Source: an uncultured Lachnospiraceae bacterium (GTDB lineage Bacteria; Bacillota_A; Clostridia; Lachnospirales; Lachnospiraceae). Taken from it: 31,184 nt of DNA. The notes beneath the pieces were generated by a model. That model saw only the letters and a list, made by a program, of their open reading frames with translations, was not told where the DNA came from and made no database searches. Each line of letters starts with the position of its first letter. Position 1 is the stretch's first letter. Shown here piece by piece: positions 15,742 to 23,271 of this stretch. The stretch lies in contig CAJTOU010000011.1 of the NCBI GenBank assembly GCA_910577835.1, forward strand, positions 1 through 31,184, read 5' to 3'. A program made the translations under genes and the position numbers.

Positions 15742-17589
15742 TCAATTTTCCGCCATTTGCTGTTTTCGAATAAACGCCCTCTTTCTAAGCGTAGGGTCCA
15801 GTATCTTCTTTCGAATCCGCAGATTTTTCGGAGTAATTTCAAGCAGCTCATCTGTATCAATAAACTCCAGACTTTCCTCCAGACTTAAAATCTTTGGCGT
15901 GGTAAGTTTTAAAGCATCATCTGAACCAGATGCGCGGGTATTGGTAAGCTGTTTCTTTTTACAGACATTTACCTCTACATCCTCGGCCTTGCCAGTCTGG
16001 CCAATCACCATGCCAGAATAGACCTTTTCCCCCGGACCGATAAACAGCACGCCTCTCTCCTGTGCATTAAACAATCCATAAGTAATACTTTCCCCTGTTT
16101 CAAAAGCGATAATGGAACCCTGTTTGCGATACTGAATTTCTCCCTTAAACGGACCATAGCCGTCAAAAATAGTATTAATAATTCCATTTCCCTTTGTATC
16201 TGTCATAAATTCACCGCGGTAGCCAATCAGCCCTCTGGATGGAATGGAAAACTCAAGTCTTGTATAGCCGCCATTTGACATCGCCATACCCTGAAGTTCT
16301 CCCTTTCTCTGCGTCAGCTTCTGAATCACCGTACCGGAAAACTCCTCGGGAACATCAATATAGGCAAGCTCCATAGGCTCAAGCTTTTTGCCCTGCTCAT
16401 CCTTCTTGTATAATACTTCTGCTTTGCTGACAGCAAACTCATAGCCCTCGCGTCTCATATTTTCAATTAACACAGACAGATGAAGCTCACCGCGTCCAGA
16501 TACCTTAAAGCTTTCCGTAGTATCAGTCTCCTCCACACGAAGGCTGACATCTGTATTCAGTTCGCGAAACAGACGGTCACGCAGATGTCTTGAAGTGACA
16601 AATTTGCCTTCCTGCCCTGCCATTGGACTGTCATTTACCATAAACTGCATGGCAATCGTAGGCTCTGAAATCTTCTGAAACGGAATCGGCACCGGATTTT
16701 CCGGTGAACATAAAGTATCTCCGATATGAATTCCCTCTATACCAGATACCGCAACTATCGAGCCAATGCCAGCTTCTGTTACTTCTACTTTGGAAAGTCC
16801 ATCAAATTCATAAAGCTTGCTGACCTTTACTCTTTTTTTCTTTTCAGGGTCATGCGCATTTACAATCACAACCTCCTGATTTACTTTCAGATTTCCATTA
16901 TCAATCTTTCCAATACCAATGCGACCAACATATTCATTATAATCGATTGTACTGACAAGCATCTGTGTATCTGCATCCGAATCACCCTCCGGAGCCGGAA
17001 TATAGCTGACAATTGTCTCAAATAATGGTTCCATGTCCTTTTGTTCATCCTCAAGCTCTACAATAGCATAACCTGCCTTTGCAGATGCATATACAAATGG
17101 ACATTCAAGCTGCTCCTCAGAGGCATCTAAATCAATAAATAACTCCAGTACTTCATCAATAACCTCTTTCGGTCTTGCCTCCGGCCGGTCGATTTTATTA
17201 ATACACACAATAACCGGAAGATTCATTTCCAAAGCCTTTTTCAATACAAATTTGGTCTGAGGCATGGCACCCTCAAATGCATCAACTACCAGAACGACGC
17301 CGTTTACCATTTTAAGTACACGTTCAACCTCGCCGCCAAAGTCCGCATGTCCCGGAGTGTCGATAATGTTAATTTTTGTTCCTTTATAATGAACTGCTGT
17401 ATTTTTGGAAAGAATGGTGATACCACGCTCGCGCTCAATATCATTGGAGTCCATAACGCGTTCCGCAACTTCCTGATTTTCACGAAAAACACCACTCTGC
17501 TTAAGCAGTTCATCCACAAGAGTTGTTTTTCCGTGGTCAACGTGAGCAATAATTGCAATATTTCTAATGTCTTCTCTTTTTGTTTTCAT
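15742..17589 (-). CDS. typA: Ribosome-associated GTPase TypA/BipA
   Basis: Translational GTPase of the EF-G family that binds the 70S ribosome and helps 50S assembly, especially in cold or stress. 615 residues, standard length. P-loop AHVDHGKT at 15-22, switch II DTPGH at 77-81, and the NKID guanine-specificity motif are intact. The C-terminus has the TypA-specific region (GRGELHLSVLIENMRREGYEFAVSKAEV; SRGLIGYRGEFMTDTKGNGI). AGGAAG precedes the ATG by 6 nt. A strong promoter lies at 17617-17644. The SSB-like gene follows 151 bp downstream. Confidence 0.97.
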   Translation of the reverse strand: MKTKREDIRNIAIIAHVDHGKTTLVDELLKQSGVFRENQEVAERVMDSNDIERERGITILSKNTAVHYKGTKINIIDTPGHADFGGEVERVLKMVNGVVLVVDAFEGAMPQTKFVLKKALEMNLPVIVCINKIDRPEARPKEVIDEVLELFIDLDASEEQLECPFVYASAKAGYAIVELEDEQKDMEPLFETIVSYIPAPEGDSDADTQMLVSTIDYNEYVGRIGIGKIDNGNLKVNQEVVIVNAHDPEKKKRVKVSKLYEFDGLSKVEVTEAGIGSIVAVSGIEGIHIGDTLCSPENPVPIPFQKISEPTIAMQFMVNDSPMAGQEGKFVTSRHLRDRLFRELNTDVSLRVEETDTTESFKVSGRGELHLSVLIENMRREGYEFAVSKAEVLYKKDEQGKKLEPMELAYIDVPEEFSGTVIQKLTQRKGELQGMAMSNGGYTRLEFSIPSRGLIGYRGEFMTDTKGNGIINTIFDGYGPFKGEIQYRKQGSIIAFETGESITYGLFNAQERGVLFIGPGEKVYSGMVIGQTGKAEDVEVNVCKKKQLTNTRASGSDDALKLTTPKILSLEESLEFIDTDELLEITPKNLRIRKKILDPTLRKRAFIRKQQMAEN

Positions 17590-17616
17590 TTCTTACTTCC
17601 TCTGATTCTATTCTTT

Positions 17617-17644
17617 ATGATAATATTTTAAGTGAACATGTCAA
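17617..17644 (-). promoter_or_regulatory. SigA promoter for typA
   Basis: Minus strand: perfect -35 TTGACA (17639-17644), 16-bp spacer, -10 TATCAT (17617-17622), 27 bp before the typA start. Confidence 0.65.
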
Positions 17645-17727
17645 GTTTACCATATTTTTGTATAATTACAAGATTTTTTTGAGGAAACGAAAGGCCCGAT
17701 ATATGAAAAGACTTTATCATAAAGCTT

Positions 17728-18375
17728 TTACAAAATCACTTCTCCATTCACTACCCCAAAAAACAATTCCTCCGACTTTTCTATTTCGGCCTGTCCGTTT
17801 GTCGCTTCAGTTACCTTTTTTATAAATCTTTCCGATTCCTCCGCCTGTACTGCTATCTTAACAGTGACTGCCTGCGCATATTCTGTATCTATGGTAAATA
17901 TATCCATTTGCCCGATAATATACTGTATTTTTCCGATTCCGTTATAATCTGTATGCACTGTAATCTGATAACCGGAATATTTCTCCATAATATGTGCGGC
18001 TGCCAATCCTTCCTTGACACAGCGTTGATATGCTCTTACAAGTCCGCCTGTCCCAAGAAGAGTGCCCCCAAAATATCTTGTCACTACTACGGCAGTGTTA
18101 TGAATGCCTTCTCCAAGCAGTACCTCCAGTATTGGTTTTCCAGCAGTTCCTGACGGTTCGCCGTCATCACTGCAACGACTGTATTCATTATTTCTGCCAA
18201 CCACAGCCGCGGAACAGTTATGAGAGGCATTCCAGTTCATTTTTTTTATGGAATCAATAAACTGTGCTGCCTCCTCTTCAGAATTTACAGGTTTTAAAAA
18301 TGCGATAAATCTGGATTTTTTTTCTATAATCTCTGCTGTTGTTTCTTCATATAAAACTTTATAACTCTCTGCCAT
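17728..18375 (-). CDS. YigZ/IMPACT family protein (UPF0029)
   Basis: Soluble protein of 215 residues. N-terminal KSRFIAFLKPVNSEEEAAQFIDSIKK, then the family core HNCSAAVVGRNNEYSRCSDDGEPSGTAGKPILEVL and VVVTRYFGGTLLGTGGLVRAY, both nearly invariant in YigZ/IMPACT proteins; the C-terminal ~75 residues form the ferredoxin-like DUF1949-type domain. Biochemical role in bacteria is unsettled; the eukaryotic relative IMPACT modulates GCN2. AAAGGA precedes the ATG. It follows the PBP1A gene by 109 bp containing a 17-bp tandem array. Confidence 0.93.
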   Translation of the reverse strand: MAESYKVLYEETTAEIIEKKSRFIAFLKPVNSEEEAAQFIDSIKKMNWNASHNCSAAVVGRNNEYSRCSDDGEPSGTAGKPILEVLLGEGIHNTAVVVTRYFGGTLLGTGGLVRAYQRCVKEGLAAAHIMEKYSGYQITVHTDYNGIGKIQYIIGQMDIFTIDTEYAQAVTVKIAVQAEESERFIKKVTEATNGQAEIEKSEELFFGVVNGEVIL

Positions 18376-18417
18376 ATCTGTCCTTTGCTCTCTAAATCCA
18401 TTTCAAAAAGGAAATTT

Positions 18418-18502
18418 TATTTAAGATAAATCCTTATTCCATATAAATTTTTATTTGATATGAATTTCTATTTAGTATAAATTTCTATGGTGTATGAATT
18501 AT
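18418..18502 (+). repeat. 17-bp tandem array between the PBP1A gene and yigZ
   Basis: Five units of exactly 17 bp start at 18418, 18435, 18452, 18469 and 18486, consensus TATTTNNTATAAATTTC. The last unit runs over the PBP1A stop codon (18485-18487), so the array reaches into the coding end. Confidence 0.6.
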
Positions 18503-21022
18503 ACACACTCCATTTTGAATCTCTGACGGCAATGCATAAACTGCATCCGAATCATAGCTGTTTTTTCCCTGAAAGGTAGTAGCATGTGTAACCGTCTGAC
18601 GTGTTTCTGCTGGACAATTATCTCCTGCCAGCTTTCCGGATACTGTACATATGGTATACTGCAAATGACACTTACAGCTTTCCGTCGGTATATTTTTATC
18701 ACTAAACACCTCTGTACGCGTTCCACATACTCCTTCAATCGCAAGATAACCACAGTTTGTACATACAGTCGCCTCTACAACAGAATCCGGTTTTTCCGGC
18801 TCTTCATAAGTGTATCCCTTGGCATCATGAATCTCCTTCATAATAATACTCCACAGTTTATTATGATAGCTTGTGCTTCCACAGTATTTTTCAAGGTCCA
18901 TATTTTCATCAAAACCAGACCAGATACTTGCAGTAAGATAATCTGTATAGCCTGCAAACCAGATATCGTAGTTATCGGAAGTAGTTCCGGTTTTTCCTGC
19001 AACATACTGATTGTCTATATTCGCCAGTTTTCCTGTTCCCTCTGTCACAACATCATGCATGGCCGAAGTAAGCTGATAGGCAGTTTCTTCTTCAATCACC
19101 TTTCGAATCTCCGGATTCGCTTCCAGAATAATCCGACCATTGCTGTCTGTAACTTTTGTATAGTATACCGGCTCTATATACATGCCATTATTTGCAATAG
19201 CAGCATAAGCCGCTGTCAACTCTTCATTATAAACACCTCTCGTCAGACCTCCAAGTGCTGTTGCCTGATTAATATCGGAGACAATAGAACCATCCGCCAG
19301 TTCCATCTCATCTACCAGAGAAGTAAAGCCAAAATTTAAAAGATATTCAAATGACAGCGCAGGTGTTACATCTGTAATACAGCGGACCGCAATAACATTC
19401 ATAGAATCCCTGATAGCTGTTCTGATTGGGTTCAGACCTCTGTAACCGCCCTTATACCAGTTATTTACCGGCCTTCCGTTGGAATAATTATATGGTTCAT
19501 CATTATAAACAGTGGCAAGTGTCATATCACATGCATCGATTGCCGGCGCAAATGCCGCCAGAACCTTAAAACAGGAACCCGGCTGCCTTGGGGAGTGAGT
19601 TGCGCGATTTAATGACAGGCTGGTTTCCTTGGTGCCGCGTCCTCCGACAATGGCAAGAATATGTCCTGTTTTCTGGTCCATAACCGTAAATGATACCTGC
19701 GGCTGGAGCGAATACAGACATTTTTCGCCAAGCTCTGTATCTCCTTCTTTGAAGTATTCAGCCTTAAATCCGTCGATACAGCCCTGTATATCCTCCATAT
19801 TGTCAAAAATCAATTTAAAATCTGCCTGTCCAAGAAGATTCTTATAATAATAAGTTAAATCCACATTCGAAAAATTTTCCACACTTCCGTCGGCTCTCTG
19901 CACAGACCATCTCCAGTCAAAGGAATAATATATATTATCTGGATAATTATCCGGATTAGAAGTTTGTCTGTCACAGATTTCCTGAATCTGCTGGTCCTGA
20001 GTGGAATAAATATTGAGTCCTCCGCTGTAAAGCAGATTCGATGCCTGTTCATAGGTATAGCCCTTCTGCTCCTGAAGGTCCTTCAATATCTGTGAAATCA
20101 ATTCATCTACAAAATAGGAATATGGTGTATTGTTCTGCTCCGTCTCCACACTGACGGTCTGAATCCGGTCATAAACATTGTCATTGATAGCCTCATCATA
20201 TTCTTCCTGACTGATATAGTTAAACTCTTTCATTTTATCAAGCACATCTTCACGCCGTTTTACATTTTCTTCCGGATGAGTAATTGGATTATATTTATAC
20301 GGGTTCTGTGTAATAGCTGCAATTACTGCGCTTTCCGAAATATTAAGCTCTGATACATCTTTATTAAAATACCGGAGAGACGCCGCCTGTACACCATAAC
20401 AGCCTGCTCCCAGATTAATTGTATTCAGATAATTCTCCAGAATCACTGTCTTTGACTGTACCTTCTCAAGCTCTACGGCAAGATATTGTTCCTGAATCTT
20501 TCTTTTTATCAGCTCGCCGAGAGAACTCTCATTTCCGCCGTTGACAAATACATTATTTTTTAAAAGCTGCTGCGTAATCGTGCTGGCTCCCTGCTTTTTA
20601 CCCGCTAACACAAACTCAACACCGGACCTTAAAATACCTTTCACATCGATGCCATTGTGCTTGTAAAAACGCTCATCCTCTATACCTATAAACGCTTTTT
20701 GCAAACAGTCCGGAACTTGGTCAATCGAAACTGGTATTCTGTTCGAACCGCTTGCCACAAGCTTTTCAATTTCATTTCCATCGACATCATAAATGGTGGT
20801 AGATACTCCTGACGGCGCAATGCTGATAGCCTCTACGTCGGGAGTTCCTTCCAGTATTCCGCTCGCCATGCCAAGCCCAACAGAGATTCCCACTGCACCT
20901 AGCAGAAGAATTGCCAGAACAAAAATCCTGAAAAAATTTATAATCAGCTTGGTTGAAAGCTTTCTTCTGGCTGATACCAGTGTCTTATGCTTTTTTATAA
21001 TACTGTTTTTACTATAATTCAT
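18485..21022 (-). CDS. Class A penicillin-binding protein (PBP1A, bifunctional)
   Basis: Peptidoglycan synthase with glycosyltransferase and transpeptidase domains, 845 residues. Membrane anchor at ~26-50. GT51 domain ~75-240 with catalytic E115 in EDERFY and QGASTITQQLLKN at ~144-156. Transpeptidase domain with SCFK at 483-486 (SxxK serine S483), SMN at 540-542 and KTG at 677-679. After ~750 comes a Cys-rich tail (CTNCGYL...CGT...CKC...C...C), seen in other clostridial PBP1A-type proteins, possibly disulfide-bonded outside the cell or metal binding. AAAGG-type ribosome binding site precedes the ATG. Upstream is a TATAAT-containing promoter (~21073-21078). Divergent from the spoVA operon. Confidence 0.95.
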   Translation of the reverse strand: MNYSKNSIIKKHKTLVSARRKLSTKLIINFFRIFVLAILLLGAVGISVGLGMASGILEGTPDVEAISIAPSGVSTTIYDVDGNEIEKLVASGSNRIPVSIDQVPDCLQKAFIGIEDERFYKHNGIDVKGILRSGVEFVLAGKKQGASTITQQLLKNNVFVNGGNESSLGELIKRKIQEQYLAVELEKVQSKTVILENYLNTINLGAGCYGVQAASLRYFNKDVSELNISESAVIAAITQNPYKYNPITHPEENVKRREDVLDKMKEFNYISQEEYDEAINDNVYDRIQTVSVETEQNNTPYSYFVDELISQILKDLQEQKGYTYEQASNLLYSGGLNIYSTQDQQIQEICDRQTSNPDNYPDNIYYSFDWRWSVQRADGSVENFSNVDLTYYYKNLLGQADFKLIFDNMEDIQGCIDGFKAEYFKEGDTELGEKCLYSLQPQVSFTVMDQKTGHILAIVGGRGTKETSLSLNRATHSPRQPGSCFKVLAAFAPAIDACDMTLATVYNDEPYNYSNGRPVNNWYKGGYRGLNPIRTAIRDSMNVIAVRCITDVTPALSFEYLLNFGFTSLVDEMELADGSIVSDINQATALGGLTRGVYNEELTAAYAAIANNGMYIEPVYYTKVTDSNGRIILEANPEIRKVIEEETAYQLTSAMHDVVTEGTGKLANIDNQYVAGKTGTTSDNYDIWFAGYTDYLTASIWSGFDENMDLEKYCGSTSYHNKLWSIIMKEIHDAKGYTYEEPEKPDSVVEATVCTNCGYLAIEGVCGTRTEVFSDKNIPTESCKCHLQYTICTVSGKLAGDNCPAETRQTVTHATTFQGKNSYDSDAVYALPSEIQNGVCIIHTP

Positions 21023-21072
21023 TTCCTTTGCCCTTTCTTCTTTTAATCATCAAACTTCGCTTAACGACATTG

Positions 21073-21102
21073 ATTATACCAGATTTTGCCTTTCTTTTAA
21101 AG
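21073..21102 (-). promoter_or_regulatory. Candidate promoter for the PBP1A gene
   Basis: Perfect -10 TATAAT (complement of 21073-21078) with only a weak -35 (TTTAAA) at 17-bp spacing, about 50 bp before the start. Confidence 0.4.
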
Positions 21103-21192
21103 CATTAATTCTATTAAATTATTGGACTTATTTTTTTTCTTATACAATTTCATGCATAATTTTTACTGCTTTTGAAAACACTACTGACGAAA

Positions 21193-21299
21193 GGTTGTGA
21201 AATTGAAAAAATATAAAAACATAGAAAGGATATACGTTGCAGGCATTTTTTCAACCTTATTTGTGCCGCTTGTGTCACAAATAGTGCTATGTCTGCTGC
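21193..21299 (+). ncRNA. Structured leader of spoVAA (copy 1 of a duplicated element)
   Basis: Helix A: GGTTG (21193-21197) plus GAAAAAAT (21205-21212), with a 7-nt bulge, pairs with ATTTTTTCAACC (21245-21256). Its loop holds the SD AAAGGA (21225-21230). Helix B: GTTGCAGGC (21236-21244) pairs with GTCTGCTGC (21291-21299), which ends directly at the ATG (21300). Helix C: TATTTGTG with CACAAATA between them. A and B interlock as a pseudoknot. There is no SD near the ATG itself; folded helix B leaves 5 nt between SD and helix. A TTG-started 15-codon frame (21237 to TAG) also lies inside. Confidence 0.6.
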
Positions 21300-21962
21300 A
21301 TGGTACAAAAAATGGAAAATGTATATATATTTTTTGACGACTGTACAAAGGTTGACAATGACAAAGTATCCATAAGTGATATTGCAACTGTCTACTGCAG
21401 CAATAAAAATTTAAAAAACAAAATCAATGCCTTAAAGGTATACACCTTCCCAAATCCGTCAAAACAAAAAAAAGATAACTCTGATTCTGATAATGGCAGA
21501 ATTATTATTACCGCACTGAAAATATTTGAAATTATCCTGTCGGAATATCCTGATGTAAATATTATTCCCACAGGGAGCACAGATATTATTATTGAAAAAA
21601 ACAGCAAACAGCCTTCACTGCCCTATGTCCGGCTGAAAACAGCATTTATCTGTCTGATTGTTTTCTTCGGCTCTGCATTTACTATTATGGCATTTAATAA
21701 TGATGTGCAGGTGCATGATGTATTTGCTCAGATTTATGAACTGTTTGCCGGTGAAGAACATGAAGGCTTTACAGTCCTTGAATGCAGTTATTCTATTGGA
21801 CTGGGCGCAGGGATTCTTATCTTCTATAACCATTTTGGTAAAAGGAAACTTTCAAAGGACCCTACTCCATTGGAAATTGAAATGCGGCTGTATGAAAATG
21901 ATATCAATACCACTTTAATTGATGGTGTAAAAAGAAGTAATAAACATATTGATGTAAATTAG
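21300..21962 (+). CDS. spoVAA: Stage V sporulation protein AA
   Basis: First gene of the spoVA operon, whose products form the inner-membrane channel that loads dipicolinic acid with calcium into the forespore and releases it at germination. 220 residues: a soluble N-terminal domain (ENVYIFFDDCTKVDNDKVSISDIATVYC...) and two membrane spans (~110-130 and ~165-180), matching SpoVAA architecture. Start taken at ATG 21300 (MVQKMEN); the second ATG at 21312 is also possible. Neither has a nearby SD; the likely one is 64 nt upstream behind a helix (see the leader). The stop overlaps the SD of spoVAB. I did not find a convincing forespore sigma promoter. Confidence 0.85.
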   Translation: MVQKMENVYIFFDDCTKVDNDKVSISDIATVYCSNKNLKNKINALKVYTFPNPSKQKKDNSDSDNGRIIITALKIFEIILSEYPDVNIIPTGSTDIIIEKNSKQPSLPYVRLKTAFICLIVFFGSAFTIMAFNNDVQVHDVFAQIYELFAGEEHEGFTVLECSYSIGLGAGILIFYNHFGKRKLSKDPTPLEIEMRLYENDINTTLIDGVKRSNKHIDVN

Positions 21963-21972
21963 GAGGAGTAAA

Positions 21973-22452
21973 ATGAGACAGGTATTGCTCGCCATAATCG
22001 GCGGGGCTTCGGGTTTCGCGGTATCCGCAGGGGTCTTTGCACTGATTACGGCATTGAGCCTTATTCCCCGCATGGCAGATAAAACACACACCGGACAATA
22101 TGTAAAATCTTATGAAACCTGTGTTTTGACAGGCGGGCTGTTTGGCATAATCCTTTTCTTTTTAAATATAAATGGCTATGATGTATCTCTGTGCCGTCTG
22201 CTTGAAGATATGCTTCCTGTAAATGATTTTCTTATGGAACTGCTCTTTGTTCAGCTTCCGATTGCCTTCTGTGGCATCTTTATTGGTATTTTTGGTGGTA
22301 CGCTTTCTGTCTCTATTGCGGAAAATCTGGATGTTCTTGCAGTTTTTGGAAGACGCACAAAGCTGCATTATGGAACAGGAGCTGTTATATTAAGCTTTGC
22401 TGTTGGAAAAGCGCTTGGCTCATTTCTGTTTTTTTATAAAGAGTGGTTTTAG
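21973..22452 (+). CDS. spoVAB: Stage V sporulation protein AB
   Basis: Membrane protein of 159 residues, full SpoVAB length, almost wholly hydrophobic with about five spans. It begins MRQVLLAIIGGASGFAVSAGVFALITALSLIPRMADKT, the conserved SpoVAB N-terminus, and has FVQLPIAFCGIFIGIFGGTLSVSIAENLDVLAVFGRR, also typical. A normal AGGAGG at 6 nt precedes the ATG, formed over the spoVAA stop, in contrast to its neighbours spoVAA and spoVAC. Partner of the other SpoVA proteins in dipicolinate transport. Confidence 0.9.
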   Translation: MRQVLLAIIGGASGFAVSAGVFALITALSLIPRMADKTHTGQYVKSYETCVLTGGLFGIILFFLNINGYDVSLCRLLEDMLPVNDFLMELLFVQLPIAFCGIFIGIFGGTLSVSIAENLDVLAVFGRRTKLHYGTGAVILSFAVGKALGSFLFFYKEWF

Positions 22453-22463
22453 CATAGAAAAAA

Positions 22464-22589
22464 GGTTGAAAAAATATACAAACATAGAAAGGATATAAGC
22501 TGCAAGCATTTTTTCAGCCTTATTTGTTCCACTTTGTATTACAAATAACACCACGGTCATATATCAAAATATGTGACATGGCTTGCAGC
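22464..22589 (+). ncRNA. Structured leader of spoVAC (copy 2 of the duplicated element)
   Basis: Near-identical in its first ~60 nt to the spoVAA leader. Helix A: GGTTGAAAAAAT (22464-22475) with ATTTTTTCAGCC (22508-22519), no bulge. SD AAAGGA at 22488-22493 in its loop. Helix B: GCTGCAAGC (22499-22507) with GCTTGCAGC (22581-22589), 9 of 9, ending directly at ATG 22590. Helix C: TTATTTGT with ACAAATAA. An extra hairpin (22556-22577) is absent from copy 1. SD-to-helix spacing is 5 nt, as in copy 1. The leader is open in the spoVAC frame from CTG 22500. Confidence 0.65.
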
Positions 22590-23057
22590 ATGGTACAAAA
22601 AATGGAAGATGAAATCAAAAAAAATTATGATGAATATGTAAAAAGTGTAACTCCTACTACAAGTTTTCCAAAAAACTTGTTCAACGCTTTCTGGATTGGA
22701 GGATTAATCTGTGTTCTGGGACAGGCATTGTTGGATTTTTTCAAGTATATGGGATTTAAAAAAGATATTGCAGGATTTTATGAAATGCTGGTACTGATTC
22801 TTTTATCCGTGCTTCTCACAGGTTTTGGAATTTATCCCAAAATAGCAAAATATGCCGGTGCGGGAACTCTGGTACCAATTACAGGTTTTGCAAACTCTGT
22901 TGCTTCTCCTGCGATTGAGTTTAAAAAAGAAGGACAGGTATTTGGAATTGGATGTCGTATTTTCTCAATTGCCGGACCAGTAATTCTGTACGGAATTTTA
23001 TCAAGCTGGCTGTTGGGATTAATTTACTGGATATTAACAATTCTTGGAGTATTTTAG
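22590..23057 (+). CDS. spoVAC: Stage V sporulation protein AC
   Basis: Membrane protein of 155 residues; in B. subtilis SpoVAC is a mechanosensitive-like component of the dipicolinate channel. Conserved segments: NLFNAFWIGGLICVLGQALLDFF, LLTGFGIYPKIAKYAGAGTLVPITGFANSVASPAIEFKKEGQVFGIG, matching the family closely. Known SpoVAC proteins begin shortly before KKNYDEYVK, which agrees with ATG 22590 (MVQKMED) or 22602. An in-frame TTG at 22524 would add 22 residues (FHFVLQITPRSYIK...) with no family likeness. The frame stays open through the leader, so a longer form cannot be excluded. Confidence 0.9.
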   Translation: MVQKMEDEIKKNYDEYVKSVTPTTSFPKNLFNAFWIGGLICVLGQALLDFFKYMGFKKDIAGFYEMLVLILLSVLLTGFGIYPKIAKYAGAGTLVPITGFANSVASPAIEFKKEGQVFGIGCRIFSIAGPVILYGILSSWLLGLIYWILTILGVF

Positions 23058-23271
23058 AACTTTGTTAAACTGACAGTTAAAATTATTTACAGACGCTTGA
23101 TAAATTCAAAATATATTAAAATTCCATCAACCTGATAGTCCGAATCAATTTGTTGAATATCGATAATACATGAAATATTTTAAATTTCTGTTAACTGACT
23201 ATTTAGCTGATTGACTAGATATTAAATCATATTGAAAACAGCTTATAATTTTATAGAAAGGATGAGAGAAT

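Noticed and set aside
15591..15860. Extended N-terminus of the SSB-like protein overlapping typA
   Set aside because: The extension reads antisense-free but out of frame through the typA 3' end, has no SSB likeness, and the ATG at 15590 has a good SD and starts the OB fold.
18584..19339. 251-residue plus-strand frame inside the PBP1A gene
   Set aside because: It is antisense to clear transpeptidase sequence, is Cys/Ile/His-rich with no domain, and lacks a ribosome binding site.
21193..21299. Intron or insertion sequence between SD and spoVAA
   Set aside because: No group I or II intron boundary or catalytic-core motifs, no transposase, and the element is only about 110 nt. A mobile origin remains possible but is not shown.
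21120..21300. Forespore sigma-G promoter before spoVAA
   Set aside because: A GCATA occurs near 21154 but no matching -10 at 17-18 bp was found, so I do not list it as a feature although such a promoter is expected.
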